Assembly: GCA_031556335.1 (NCBI GenBank)
Contig: JAVBTE010000108.1
Span: 1-19,004, forward strand
Reading direction: 5' to 3'
Origin: Limiplasma sp031556335
GTDB taxonomy: Bacteria > Bacillota > Clostridia > Christensenellales > Aristaeellaceae
DNA length: 19,004 nucleotides
Shown: piece after piece, positions 1 through 8,851 of the stretch
Layout: each line of letters opens with the position of its first letter
How positions within the stretch are numbered: the stretch's first letter is position 1
Program-made: the position numbers and the translations under genes
Notes under the pieces: generated by a model
Seen by the model: only the letters and a program-made list of their open reading frames with translations
Told to the model about the DNA's origin: nothing
Databases searched by the model: none

Positions 1-175
<175 letters not shown>

Positions 176-201
176 ATATGCCCCGTTCCCCGTCCCCACT
201 C

Positions 202-1350
202 CTACTGCTGCGCCTGTTTCAGCCCCGCGATGATGGCGTTATAGGCGTCCATTTTCAGCACGGACACCACGGAAACGATGTCCTTGGGAATGCCGGAGAC
301 CCCCACGGCCGACACGTCATATTGGCCCCCTGCCACGCCGGTGCGAAAGCCGTACTTGGAAAAGGCAATGTCCTGAATGCGCGGGTCGTTCAGCGCGTCA
401 ATAAGCCGGGCCCCCGCGTCGCTGAAAGCGATGATGCAGTGGGAATTCCAAATGGTGGGTTCAGGGTAAAGAATGCGGGCGCGGTCCTTCACCTGGGCGT
501 AGCCGTCCGGGTTTTGCGCCGCGAAGTCGATGATGCTCTTTTCGTAATCCACAATGATGGGCTTGGCGCCCATGCCTGTGCGCAGGTACAGGTCGAACAA
601 ATCCGCCGGGGTGTTGTTCATAAAGCCGGATTTCAGGTAAAAGGTTTGCAGCCCCGGCAGCACGGCCGGGAGGCTTGCGGCCTTCACATCCCCGCCGTTC
701 ATGACGGCTGCCAAAAGGCCGTAGTAGGTGGCCCCCGGGGAGGAGGTCACCGGGTCGGTGGAGGCGATGTTCACGCCGCCGTAGATTTCCGGAAGGCCCA
801 GGTCGCTCCACTTTTTTCCTTCCACAATATAAGAAAGCAGCCTGGGCGTATCCGTCACGTAATATGTGCCGCCCTTTTCGGTCACGATGCCGTCCTTTTG
901 CAGCGCGTCCACCACCCGGTCCCAGCTGTACAGCACGATGGGGGTGTTCAGGGCGATCATGGCCTTTTTCTTTGGCAGGCGCTTGGCCTCCCCCGGCAGG
1001 GCGGGCAACTGGTAGTATTCATAATACCGCTGGTCGGAAAAAAAGGCGAAGTCATAGGGCGCCTCCGCGCCCCGGCTGTCCGTATATACCAGGGGGTCTT
1101 TGATCAGCTTGCCGTTGCTCCAGGGGTCGTTTTGCACAATCAGCTGGTAGTCCTCCAGCAGGATGCGGTTCACCTCCGGGTCGGCCAGAAAATTTTCCTT
1201 GCCGCCGCCCACCGCCCCGTAAATCCGCGCGGCGTCCCGAATGAGCCGGTTTCTTCGCAGGTTTTCCTGCATGGGCCCGCTCAGCAGCACCCCCGCCACC
1301 ACGACCCCCACAAACAGGAGGATTCCAAGCGCTAATTTTTTCCGATTCAT
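202..1350 (-). CDS. Membrane-anchored solute-binding-like protein
   Basis: This encodes 382 residues. A hydrophobic segment at residues 6-24 follows a short basic start (MNRKK), so it is probably a membrane anchor or uncleaved signal, with the rest outside the cell. The body looks like a type-2 periplasmic-binding fold (extracellular solute-binding type), with stretches such as PTIWNSHCIIAF near the C-terminus, but no ligand can be named. It is the last visible gene of a minus-strand operon, starting four bases after the XpaC-like gene, with an AGGAG about nine bases before ATG. In related clostridial clusters a TelA-like gene often accompanies VWA and XpaC genes; if so here, it would lie beyond the poly-C edge. 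Family assignment is moderate; function is unknown. Confidence 0.75.
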   Translation of the reverse strand: MNRKKLALGILLFVGVVVAGVLLSGPMQENLRRNRLIRDAARIYGAVGGGKENFLADPEVNRILLEDYQLIVQNDPWSNGKLIKDPLVYTDSRGAEAPYDFAFFSDQRYYEYYQLPALPGEAKRLPKKKAMIALNTPIVLYSWDRVVDALQKDGIVTEKGGTYYVTDTPRLLSYIVEGKKWSDLGLPEIYGGVNIASTDPVTSSPGATYYGLLAAVMNGGDVKAASLPAVLPGLQTFYLKSGFMNNTPADLFDLYLRTGMGAKPIIVDYEKSIIDFAAQNPDGYAQVKDRARILYPEPTIWNSHCIIAFSDAGARLIDALNDPRIQDIAFSKYGFRTGVAGGQYDVSAVGVSGIPKDIVSVVSVLKMDAYNAIIAGLKQAQQ

Positions 1351-1354
1351 GCCC

Positions 1355-1972
1355 TTACGCTCCTACGTCTTTGTGAAAGCTGAAATCCTCCGGGGTCAAC
1401 AGGCCATCCTGAATGCAGGAGGCGGTCATGGCCTGCATTTCCACGGACAGATCCAGCATTTCGTTTTGGTAGAGGTTCTCGTGCAGTTTGCGCATGGCGC
1501 TCAAGATGCTTTTCAGGTGTCCCAGCAGCTTCTGCCGAAGGCCAGCTTGGGGCACGCCGCTTTTTTCAATGTTGCCGTAGCTGGTCAGCAGCTTTTTCAG
1601 GGTGGGCAGATAATAGCTGAAAAACTTCCGCACCTTTGGAATGTCCCCCGGCTGCTCCTTTAAGGTGCTCAGCACACGTTCCACTGTCTGGCAGATTTCC
1701 CCGGCTTTTTCGTGCACCTCTTCGTCCTTGATTTGCCTGGCTTGGTAGGCGATGGCCTGGAGGGCCTCGTCCCCCTCCCGAAGCAGGCCGGGCAGGCTTT
1801 CGGGGGCCGTGGCGGCGGGGGCTGGCGGAGTGGCCTTGAGCATGATGGAAAAAATAATGAAAATCGCCACGCCGCTGATCAGGGTCATCACCAGGTTGTC
1901 GCCCAGGAGGTAGACCATCACGCCCGCCGCGCCGCCCAGCCCTCCCGCGATGAGATACCGGTTCTCGCTCAT
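1355..1972 (-). CDS. XpaC-like (5-bromo-4-chloroindolyl phosphate hydrolysis family) membrane protein
   Basis: The product has 205 residues. Two hydrophobic helices at about 7-23 and 27-45 are followed by a Pro/Ala linker and a long helical cytoplasmic region (about 60-195) with the XpaC-type core FFSYYLPTLKKLL. XpaC family proteins were named for an indicator-dye phenotype; their real role is not established, but they often sit beside TelA and VWA proteins in tellurite/envelope-stress clusters. Start choice is clear: GAGGAGG lies about seven bases before ATG at 1972. The gene is 11 bases after the VWA gene and 4 before the binding-protein gene, so the three are almost certainly co-transcribed. 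I am fairly sure of the family and unsure of its job. Confidence 0.82.
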   Translation of the reverse strand: MSENRYLIAGGLGGAAGVMVYLLGDNLVMTLISGVAIFIIFSIMLKATPPAPAATAPESLPGLLREGDEALQAIAYQARQIKDEEVHEKAGEICQTVERVLSTLKEQPGDIPKVRKFFSYYLPTLKKLLTSYGNIEKSGVPQAGLRQKLLGHLKSILSAMRKLHENLYQNEMLDLSVEMQAMTASCIQDGLLTPEDFSFHKDVGA

Positions 1973-1983
1973 AACCTTCCTCC

Positions 1984-3570
1984 TCAGTTGTACCCGCGCA
2001 CCGTGCGGAACGCGGCCAAAAGATCGGTTGTGCCGTCAAACACCATGCCCCCGGTCAGCTCTGCAATGTCGTTCAGCTGGGTGGGGTCGGCCTCGCCAAA
2101 GGTGATGGAATATACGCCAACGTCCTGGGTGCACTTTTGAAAGGCCGCTTCCAGCTTGGAGTATTCGTAGTCCGACTGGCCGTCGGTCATCAGCACAATG
2201 GAAATGGTATAGTCGGCGTTTTGAAACCCTTTCACCGTATCGTATGCCTTGGCCAGGGCCGCGTAGATGTTGGTGCCTCCGCCGGGGTCCTCCCGGGCGA
2301 GGCTTTTCAGCAGCTTCTCCTGCTCCTTCCCGGTGCCCCGGTATTCGCCCCTGGGCTCGCTGTCAAAGGGAATCAAAAAGAGCATGTCCCGGGCCCCAAA
2401 CTGCATAAATTCCTTGGCGGCGGTGGCCGGTGTTAAAAGATAGTTCATGGCGTCCATCAGCTCGGTGTGACCCTTCCCGGCCATGCTGCCGGAAAAATCC
2501 AGGCAGAATACCGTGATGGACGGCTTTTTCAACTCCGTCTGGTACAGCGCCAGAGCGGCCCGGATCACCTCCGCCGATGGCGCCTTGATGGGCGACAGGT
2601 AGGCATGCATGTCGATGCCCCAGTCGGGGTTAAAGGTGGCCTCGTCCCCGTAAGGGTTCAGGCCGCCATAGCCCGTGCGGCGGCCCGTGCCCGCCATGTC
2701 CTTTTGGCCCTGGCTGGAGAGCAGATAGCCCTGCAGCTTCAAAAACTGCTCTTTTTTCGCCTTGTCCCCATGGTCGACATAGGCAAAGGGCGCATCGCTG
2801 AGGGACACGCCGTCCTTGGGATAGATCAGGTACAGCGGCTCCCTGCCCAGGGCCTCCATCCACCGGTTGACGGCAATCATCAAAAATTCATAGTTTACCA
2901 TGGCGTTATACCCGCCGGACAAATACAGCGACATCAAATAATCTTCGCTGCCTGAATGCCGGACGACCCCGGAGAAAAGGTCCCGCAGCTTACGCTTCAG
3001 GCTGGGCGCTTGCAGGTCTTTCAGGGTCAGCACTTCCGGGTTCCCGGCCAGGGCGCTTAAAAAGCCCAGGTAGGCCGAGGCCCCGCTGTTGGTTTGGGTG
3101 GCCGCAGGCATAATAAACCTCAGCTTGCCGCTTTCCACCGCCGCCACCAGGTCGGCCATATACACGTCCTTGCCCACAAAGCCAAGCTCCCGCGCCTTGT
3201 CCTTGGCAATGCCAAAAACAATGGGGTTGATGGACGTCACCCTGGAATCCGTGATCTTCGCCCCGCCCCTGAGCATGCTCAGCCACAGGGAGTTGGACAG
3301 CCACACCCCGTCATAGGGGCAAGCGGCCGCCTCCAGCGTGCTCATCATCTCCATGGTGGTTTGGTACGTAACCTCCAGGCCGATTTGCTGGTCCTTCGCG
3401 ACATCCCTCACCAGCGATTCCATGTCTTGGTTTTCCACGGTGCACAGCAACCGGAAGGGCTCCCTGGCCCGCGCCTCGCCGGGCCACGCCCCCAAACAAA
3501 CGCACAGCGCAAGGCAAAGCAAAAGCCCGCGCCAAAGCCGGGGAAACCGGGCGTATAAACCTATCTTCAT
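1984..3570 (-). CDS. Secreted substrate-binding plus von Willebrand factor A domain protein
   Basis: This 528-residue protein has a signal peptide (basic start, hydrophobic core about 13-29, then EARA). Residues about 40-300 resemble a periplasmic-binding domain and about 350-525 form a VWA domain. The VWA metal site (MIDAS) is complete: D358-x-S360-x-S362 in the string CLDFSGSM, T433 in GGGTNI and D463 in MTDGQSD. Such proteins bind partner proteins or ligands in a metal-dependent way at the cell surface. It leads a three-gene operon with the XpaC-like and second binding-protein genes and has a sigma-A promoter about 60 bases upstream. A purine-rich AAGGGGCGG precedes ATG at 3570; an ATG four bases earlier is out of frame. 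Fusion of a binding domain to VWA is a known clostridial arrangement, ligand unknown. Confidence 0.88.
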   Translation of the reverse strand: MKIGLYARFPRLWRGLLLCLALCVCLGAWPGEARAREPFRLLCTVENQDMESLVRDVAKDQQIGLEVTYQTTMEMMSTLEAAACPYDGVWLSNSLWLSMLRGGAKITDSRVTSINPIVFGIAKDKARELGFVGKDVYMADLVAAVESGKLRFIMPAATQTNSGASAYLGFLSALAGNPEVLTLKDLQAPSLKRKLRDLFSGVVRHSGSEDYLMSLYLSGGYNAMVNYEFLMIAVNRWMEALGREPLYLIYPKDGVSLSDAPFAYVDHGDKAKKEQFLKLQGYLLSSQGQKDMAGTGRRTGYGGLNPYGDEATFNPDWGIDMHAYLSPIKAPSAEVIRAALALYQTELKKPSITVFCLDFSGSMAGKGHTELMDAMNYLLTPATAAKEFMQFGARDMLFLIPFDSEPRGEYRGTGKEQEKLLKSLAREDPGGGTNIYAALAKAYDTVKGFQNADYTISIVLMTDGQSDYEYSKLEAAFQKCTQDVGVYSITFGEADPTQLNDIAELTGGMVFDGTTDLLAAFRTVRGYN

Positions 3571-3628
3571 CCATGAATCCGCCCCTTCGTCTCATGCCGA
3601 GGGTGTTGCCGACCGTGATTCTTTCCCG

Positions 3629-3657
3629 ATTATACCAGCTTCGGCGGCCTGCGGCAA
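3629..3657 (-). promoter_or_regulatory. Sigma-A promoter of the VWA/XpaC operon
   Basis: On the minus strand TTGCCG (3652-3657) and TATAAT (3629-3634) are separated by exactly 17 bases. The -10 box is a perfect consensus. Transcription would start near 3622, giving a leader of about 50 bases before the VWA gene. Confidence 0.8.
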
Positions 3658-3665
3658 GAAATTTT

Positions 3666-3772
3666 GAGGGGGGACGGGGGCGGGGGGACGAGGGACGTTC
3701 AGGGGTTTCACCCCTGAACCCCACCAGGGGCACGCCCCTGGACCCGTCCTTCACCGCGCTGCGCGCGGTGAG
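3666..3772. repeat. G/C-rich triple-hairpin intergenic repeat
   Basis: A G-rich tract (3666-3696) is followed by three hairpins in a row: 3697-3705 with 3711-3719 (9 bp), 3724-3730 with 3735-3741 (7 bp), and 3751-3759 with 3763-3771 (9 bp). Bases 3741-3758 recur exactly, in the opposite orientation, at 17021-17038. It lies after the stop codon of the kinase gene and upstream of the VWA promoter. It behaves like a REP-type dispersed element; it may help termination, but no T-run follows a stem. Confidence 0.65.
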
Positions 3773-3808
3773 AAAGAAAGGGAAAGCGGGAGTGGCCCCA
3801 AAGAGGGC

Positions 3809-4267
3809 CTATTCAAGCTCGTCCCCGGCGGGGGGCTGGAAAACCGTGAGGTATTTGTCCATCTCTGTTTTGGGAATCACAAACACCCCTTCCGGAGCGT
3901 TGCGGTTTCGGATTTTCAAGCGCCGGTACAGCTCCCCCGGCGGCGTATCCATGTAATGCATTTTGAAATCCGCGCCCAGGGCTTTGGCCCGGCCCCGGTA
4001 ATCGTCCCGTTCCGCCCGGGCCCAGCAGCCAAAATCCAAAATCACGTCGCCGCCTGTTATCAGCACATGCCGCGCAACGTCCCACATGATTTTTTCAATG
4101 ATTTGATGCCGCCTGTCATGGTCCGCGTGACCCACATCATCGCCGAACAACTGCAGGTGCCAAACATCCAGGGTCAGCACCAGGGCGCCGGTCTGCTCCG
4201 CAAGCCGCCGGGCAAATGTGGTCTTTCCGCTGCAGGGAAGGCCCACCATCAAATGTAGCGTTGCCAT
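3809..4267 (-). CDS. Small P-loop kinase-like ATP-binding protein (AAA_33 type)
   Basis: The product is 152 residues. A Walker A motif GLPCSGKT lies at residues 9-16, right after the first beta-strand, and LTLDVWHLQLFGDD follows where these kinases have a substrate-side aspartate. GGDVILDFGCW is a plausible second strand. The overall pattern is that of small nucleotide or sugar kinases and zeta-toxin-like P-loop proteins (AAA_33); the substrate cannot be named. Two ATG codons are possible. The first (4273) is only two bases after AGGAG, whereas the second (4267) has the usual eight-base spacing, so I use the second. The gene is monocistronic, with its own promoter upstream and the triple-hairpin repeat just after its stop. 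Confidence 0.82.
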   Translation of the reverse strand: MATLHLMVGLPCSGKTTFARRLAEQTGALVLTLDVWHLQLFGDDVGHADHDRRHQIIEKIMWDVARHVLITGGDVILDFGCWARAERDDYRGRAKALGADFKMHYMDTPPGELYRRLKIRNRNAPEGVFVIPKTEMDKYLTVFQPPAGDELE

Positions 4268-4301
4268 GTTCATATCTCCTGCTGTCGTTGATCGCGGTTG
4301 C

Positions 4302-4331
4302 AGTATACCACAGGATTTTGCGAAAACACAA
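4302..4331 (-). promoter_or_regulatory. Probable sigma-A promoter of the P-loop kinase gene
   Basis: On the minus strand TTGTGT (4326-4331) and TATACT (4302-4307) are 18 bases apart, placing the transcription start about 25-30 bases before the kinase start codon. The -10 box is good; the -35 box is a weaker match. Confidence 0.55.
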
Positions 4332-4376
4332 CAACGGCGAGCCGTGGGACGTAGGGATTTGATGGGTCAATGGTTT

Positions 4377-4413
4377 GGGCGGGGGTGCTGACCGATTGCC
4401 GGCACCCCCGCCC
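4377..4413 (-). terminator. Terminator-like hairpin after the giant surface-type protein gene
   Basis: A 12-bp GC-rich stem is formed by 4377-4388 and 4402-4413 with a 13-base loop, starting about 20 bases after the stop codon at 4433. No T-run follows on the minus strand, so it may be a processing or pausing hairpin rather than a canonical intrinsic terminator. Confidence 0.45.
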
Positions 4414-4432
4414 CGAGAGGTGAACTGGACGC

Positions 4433-7400
4433 TTAGGTTTCTGGGTTTCCGATCAGCGTGGGCCTGCCCAGTGTGCCAATGGTGGCGGTGTTCCACACGC
4501 TGGCCGTGTTCCAGCCCAGGGTGGCGATGACGGAGAGCAGGTCGGACAGGTTCATGCTCTGGCCGTCCAGCCCGTTGGGATCGCTGACCGGCGTGACCGG
4601 CACGCCGCCGGAGAACAGGGTCATTGCGTTGTTGGCGTAGTTTTGTGCCAGCGTCGCGCCGTTTACCAGCTGCCCGCAGACCCTGTGCACCACGCCGCCG
4701 GGGTTGTTGGCCACCGCCGAGGGGCCCAGGGCGATGCTGCTTTGCATGCTGGCCGCGCCCGCCGCGTTGTTTTCCAAAGCGCCGGCAAGGCCGGATACGG
4801 CCGTGGCGCCGGCGGCTGAACCCGACCCGTAGCAGCGGCTGACCGTCGCGCCGAAGCCATGGCCCAGCAGTGCGCCATACTGGGCTCCGCCGCCGCTGCT
4901 GTTGCCGGTGGCGTAGCTGTCCCGGATGATGGTCGGATTGGCGCACAGGCCCACCAACGAGCCGACCTCCGATTGACCGTTGGCCGTTACACTGCCCGTC
5001 GCGAAGCACTGGTCGATCAGTCCATAGGCGCAATTGCCGCTGAAGCCGCCGGTGCCGTTTCCGTTTCCCGCCCCGCCGGTGCTGGTCACGTTGCCCCGCG
5101 CCTGGCATTGGAAAAACTGCAGCAAAGGATTGAGCGGGTCCGCCGGCGCGGGCGCGTCGGTGTTGCCGTTGAAGCCGCCAACCCGAATGGCGGCCTGGGC
5201 ATTGCCGCTGGCCAGGCAGCGGACATACCTGGCGCCCGAAGTGCGGCCCACAAACCCGCCGACTTCTTGCGTAACGGCAGTCACGTTGGTGGCGGCGGAG
5301 CAGTCGGTCACCAGCAGGCTAGGCGTTGTGGGGATGGGCGTGAAGCTGTGAAGCCCGATGTGGCCGGCGAAGCCGTCGCTTACCCCTGCGGACGAGGGGC
5401 CTATGGCCGCTATCGCGGAGGCGCTGGAGTGACAGTTGGTGATGCTGGTGGGGCCGCCGCCGGTCATGGCCTGCATTGCGCCAATCACGCCCCCCATGGA
5501 CGCGGTTCGCCCGGTAACGTCCACGCCGCAGTGGATGTTCGCATAGCTGCTGCCGGCGACGCGCACTTCAATGGTGCCAAACGCGCCGCCCAGCCGGTTG
5601 TTTCCGTAGATCGCGCCGCTTTGCACCTCGCCGCCCAAAAGGGTAAGCGGGGCGGTCAGCGTTGTGAAGCCGATGAGTCCGCCTTGGTGCGCGGCGGTGG
5701 TCGGCGGATTGGGTTCATTGATTTGAATTTGCGTAACCGTCAGGTTCGAAAGGTTGGATGGGGCGCTGCACGCAAACATGCCGATGATGCCGCCGCAGTT
5801 TGCGGCAGAGAAGCGGAAGGTGCCGGTGGCCACAAGGACATTGGCCATCTGGCTCAGCCCGGCGCTGACCAGGCCGATCACGCCGCCCTGGTTTTGGTTG
5901 CCGGTGACCTCCGACACTGTGACGGTCACGTCGTTGATCGTGGCGGAAGCCCCCGCCTGGTTCAGCAGGCCGATCAATCCGCCCCCGTTGACGGAGAACG
6001 GCGTGATCTCGGTGGTGACCAGTTGCGTGGCGTTGATGCGTTCGACGGCGATCGCGCCTTCCAGCACACCCGCCATGCCGCCCACATACCCGATGTTGTT
6101 GCCTACGCCTGCGCGCCCGCCGGAGGCCCGGCCCGGGCTCAGCGTAACGTCCCGGATGGCGCCGCCCTGCATATAGCCCACCAGCGTGCCGATTTTGCCG
6201 GTCTGCGCGATGTCGGCGGACCCGGTGAACAAAGCCTCGGAAAAGGCGTTGGATAGGGTGAACCGCTCCAGGGCCACGCCCCGGACCTGGCCGAAAAGCC
6301 CGCGCACCAGCACCGGGTTTTGCGGCGTGGCGGTGGCGTTGATGGTCAGATTCTGGATAACGGCCCCGCCCGGAGGGGTCGTGGCCACACCGGTGAACAC
6401 ATGCTCGCCGGACAGCGGCGGCGCAATCAGCCCCGCGTCCACGTTGCCGATGGGCCTCCAGCCGTTGCCGCCCCAGGCGGACGAGTAGTTGGCCAGGTCG
6501 AAGGCGCTGTCCAGGCTGTATATCAGTGACAGACTGTCCGGCATGCCATGCACGCCGCCTGTCTCGTCGTACAGCGCCTGCATGCCCTCGATATTATCCA
6601 GAATGCGGGCGTTTTCCGTCACGCCCGCCCGGTTGCCGGGGTTCCCTTGGGTCAGATCGGGATAAAACGCCATCTCCGCCGGGGTGCACATGCGCACAAA
6701 GAAGGGATCGCCGGTGACGCCGTTGCCGGAGGCGAAGGGCATGCCTATGGCCGATTCAAACAGCGTCAGCACGCCTGTCGATCGCCCCTCGCCGGTGATG
6801 CCCACCACATAGATGTCATAGTTGAAGCCGTCCATAACGCCGGTCTCCAGGGGCAGCGGGGGGATGTTCTCTTTGCCGGTCAGCGTGAAGGGGAAGGTGG
6901 TTGTGACGCCGGTCAAAGAGCGTGTGAACTGGCCGCGCACCGCGTGGCCGGTGGTCAGCGTGGCGTCGTCGTCATAGCCGACGACCTCCTCCGCGGTGGG
7001 CACGGGCTGGCCGGGGGTCAGCAGCAGATAGTAGATCGACAGCGTGGTGCTTGGCGAAGCCGAGCCGGTCATGACCATGTCCACCGTCCTAAATACCGAG
7101 CCCCTCGTCAGCGAGACGAGATTCACGTTCAGGAAGCTGGTATCCACCGTAAAGACCGAGAACGTCCGCGAGGCGTCCGTAGGGTTGCACAGCCCGCCCA
7201 GTTGGGTGGCCACGACGGTATAGGTGCCGTCCGGCAGGTCCGTCGGCGACTGAACGCCCCACTCGCCATCCTCCAGCAGCGTCGTGGTTTCACAAAACAC
7301 GGTCGCGCCAAGGCTGCTGAGAACGCACACCTGCACCTGGCTGCCCGGAATGCCGCGCCCCGCAATGGACGGCCTGGAGGACGCGATGACCTCGTTCAAT

Positions 7401-8422
7401 TCCGGAAGATCGATGGGCGGCGGGGGGCAGGCGGGGTAGACCACATCAAAGCAGGTTTCATCCTGCGGCGGATTGGGGTTTGCGCTGTTCGGGCACCGGA
7501 GCACTGCCCGCACGCAATGGCGGCCCTGGGTCCATGGCGGGTTGGGTTCGTAGATCCAGTTGCCGTTTGCGTCGATGGGCACCCGTCCCACAGATACGCC
7601 GTCGATAAAGAGTTCCGCTTCGCAGCCGGGTTCCCCCGTTCCGGTGACCGGGTCCTCCGGGTCGGCGCTGCCGCCGTCCTCCGGCCCGGTGATTTGGATC
7701 CCCGGCACCTCAAAGCAACTGTTGTCCTCAGGGGGAACCGGGCCTACGCACGCGCATCGCAATACCGCGCGAACACAGTGGCCGCCTGTTTCCCAGGGCA
7801 CGGGCGGCTGATAGGCCCAGCGTCCGCTTGGGTCGATGGGTACGCGTGCCACAAAGATGCCGTCTGCGTAAAGCTCTGCTTCGCAGCCGGGCGCTCCGAC
7901 GCCGGCGATTGGATCGCCCGGGTCGGCGCTGCCGCCGTTGCGGGGCGTGGTGATATGGATTTCCATACCCTGCGCCACGCAAAAGCACGATGTGTCTTCC
8001 GGCGGATTTTCGCTGTCGTCGCCGGGGCAGCGCAGCACCGCGCGAACGCAATGGCTGCCGCCGGTCCATGGCGTTGTGGGTTGATATCGCCAGTTTCCGC
8101 CGGCATCGATGCAGACAGACCCGGCAAACCGTCCGTCAATGAACAACTCCGCACGGCAAAAGGGCGTACCCTGCCCGGTGACGGGATCTGTCGGGTTCGC
8201 AGTGCCGCCGTTGACGGGGCCGGTGATACGAATACCTCGGCAAGGGGCACAGTTGCATGGCCGGCAAGAAGCATCACAGCAACCAGGGCAGACGTTGCAT
8301 GGGGGAACAGGAGTAACGCAAACGGGCGGAGACAGACAACCCTTGATTGCGCAGCAGGAGGGTTGGCAGCAACCGCTGGTTTGGCATATATTCATTATTG
8401 TATTATTGCGACGCGTCAGCAT
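4433..8422 (-). CDS. Giant cysteine-rich Ig-like/GLUG-repeat protein without signal peptide
   Basis: The product has 1329 residues. GGGAGG seven bases before ATG at 8422 decides the start; an earlier in-frame start (8467) has no such site. Residues 13-61 hold 15 cysteines, often paired (CC), among Pro and Gly. Three Ig-like repeats follow at about 64-149, 153-238 and 241-326, each with ITGP-type opening, DPVTG, AELFIDG, GNW.Y and HCVRAVLRC. A fourth, diverged Ig-like unit covers about 347-425. From about residue 660 to the end there are many GLUG-type motifs (GGLIGL, GGVIGL, VGGFVG, DSYATGN), expected to form a long beta-solenoid. I see no signal peptide, membrane helix or LPXTG. Export by Sec is therefore unlikely as written; a spore-surface or self-crosslinked structure is a guess, adhesion another. 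Confidence 0.85.
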   Translation of the reverse strand: MLTRRNNTIMNICQTSGCCQPSCCAIKGCLSPPVCVTPVPPCNVCPGCCDASCRPCNCAPCRGIRITGPVNGGTANPTDPVTGQGTPFCRAELFIDGRFAGSVCIDAGGNWRYQPTTPWTGGSHCVRAVLRCPGDDSENPPEDTSCFCVAQGMEIHITTPRNGGSADPGDPIAGVGAPGCEAELYADGIFVARVPIDPSGRWAYQPPVPWETGGHCVRAVLRCACVGPVPPEDNSCFEVPGIQITGPEDGGSADPEDPVTGTGEPGCEAELFIDGVSVGRVPIDANGNWIYEPNPPWTQGRHCVRAVLRCPNSANPNPPQDETCFDVVYPACPPPPIDLPELNEVIASSRPSIAGRGIPGSQVQVCVLSSLGATVFCETTTLLEDGEWGVQSPTDLPDGTYTVVATQLGGLCNPTDASRTFSVFTVDTSFLNVNLVSLTRGSVFRTVDMVMTGSASPSTTLSIYYLLLTPGQPVPTAEEVVGYDDDATLTTGHAVRGQFTRSLTGVTTTFPFTLTGKENIPPLPLETGVMDGFNYDIYVVGITGEGRSTGVLTLFESAIGMPFASGNGVTGDPFFVRMCTPAEMAFYPDLTQGNPGNRAGVTENARILDNIEGMQALYDETGGVHGMPDSLSLIYSLDSAFDLANYSSAWGGNGWRPIGNVDAGLIAPPLSGEHVFTGVATTPPGGAVIQNLTINATATPQNPVLVRGLFGQVRGVALERFTLSNAFSEALFTGSADIAQTGKIGTLVGYMQGGAIRDVTLSPGRASGGRAGVGNNIGYVGGMAGVLEGAIAVERINATQLVTTEITPFSVNGGGLIGLLNQAGASATINDVTVTVSEVTGNQNQGGVIGLVSAGLSQMANVLVATGTFRFSAANCGGIIGMFACSAPSNLSNLTVTQIQINEPNPPTTAAHQGGLIGFTTLTAPLTLLGGEVQSGAIYGNNRLGGAFGTIEVRVAGSSYANIHCGVDVTGRTASMGGVIGAMQAMTGGGPTSITNCHSSASAIAAIGPSSAGVSDGFAGHIGLHSFTPIPTTPSLLVTDCSAATNVTAVTQEVGGFVGRTSGARYVRCLASGNAQAAIRVGGFNGNTDAPAPADPLNPLLQFFQCQARGNVTSTGGAGNGNGTGGFSGNCAYGLIDQCFATGSVTANGQSEVGSLVGLCANPTIIRDSYATGNSSGGGAQYGALLGHGFGATVSRCYGSGSAAGATAVSGLAGALENNAAGAASMQSSIALGPSAVANNPGGVVHRVCGQLVNGATLAQNYANNAMTLFSGGVPVTPVSDPNGLDGQSMNLSDLLSVIATLGWNTASVWNTATIGTLGRPTLIGNPET
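7445..8233 (-). repeat. Three tandem repeats of about 264 bp coding for Ig-like units
   Basis: Units lie at about 7976-8233, 7709-7966 and 7445-7702. The similarity is visible in the DNA as well as the protein, for example the conserved strings around GAELFIDG-like and HCVRAVLRC coding positions. This points to recent duplication inside the gene and to a likely site of copy-number change. Confidence 0.85.
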
Positions 8423-8548
8423 GAGAAAACCTCCCTTTCCCTCCCATCTTATGCTGTGATCGCGCATTTGTTTTTATTGCAGGGCGGCTTTCCATACAAA
8501 GTTGCCGGGGCAGCGGTATAAGCCCCAAAAGGGGGAAATCGGCATAAA

Positions 8549-8787
8549 GTGCAGGGTAAAACAAATGTCCCTATCGCCTACCGACGCATTCGTGTTGGGA
8601 CGCCTAAGCACAACGGACGGGTGGAACGGCAGCATGGCTTGGATATGCTACGCTTCTATAAGCACCAGCATTTCTTGTCCTTAGAGGATGCCAGAAAAAA
8701 GATGGGTGCTTATAACCTTTGGAGCAACTCTCGTATAAAACTTGTTTGGGTTTTCGCTCGCCCCTCCAGATCATTGCCGCTATCTGA
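8549..8787 (+). pseudogene. IS481/IS3-like transposase C-terminal remnant, frameshifted
   Basis: Only the tail of a DDE integrase-core transposase remains. The frame from 8549 reads TPKHNGRVERQHG, then RFYKHQHFLSLEDARKK and YNLWSNS, matching the motif block around the last catalytic glutamate (NGRVER). At about 8731-8735 the reading frame must shift by one base; the shifted frame continues YKTCLGFRSPLQIIAAI and stops at 8785-8787, which is the expected family ending. The 5' part, including the first catalytic aspartates and the HTH, is missing, and no terminal inverted repeats were recognised. It lies between the giant-protein gene and the tRNA and marks past transposition next to the region that carries hgcAB. 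Exact IS family is uncertain. Confidence 0.75.
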
Positions 8788-8851
8788 TCTTTTTTTCACA
8801 CATCATTGACACCCGTACACAGCGGCTCTGCAAAAAACTTGAAAGCGGGGG

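Noticed and set aside
178..1335. Plus-strand open frame of 385 codons opposite the binding-protein gene.
   Set aside because: Starts at the artefactual poly-C edge, has no ribosome site and no recognisable domain.
4859..8521. Long plus-strand open frames (4859-6256 and 6548-8521).
   Set aside because: They are antisense to the giant Ig/GLUG gene, have His/Gly/Arg-rich composition typical of GC-rich shadows, and lack ribosome sites and family motifs.
8423..8530. Sporulation-type promoter before the giant protein gene.
   Set aside because: A CATA-like box is present on the minus strand but no -35 element with proper spacing was found, so the spore idea has no promoter support.
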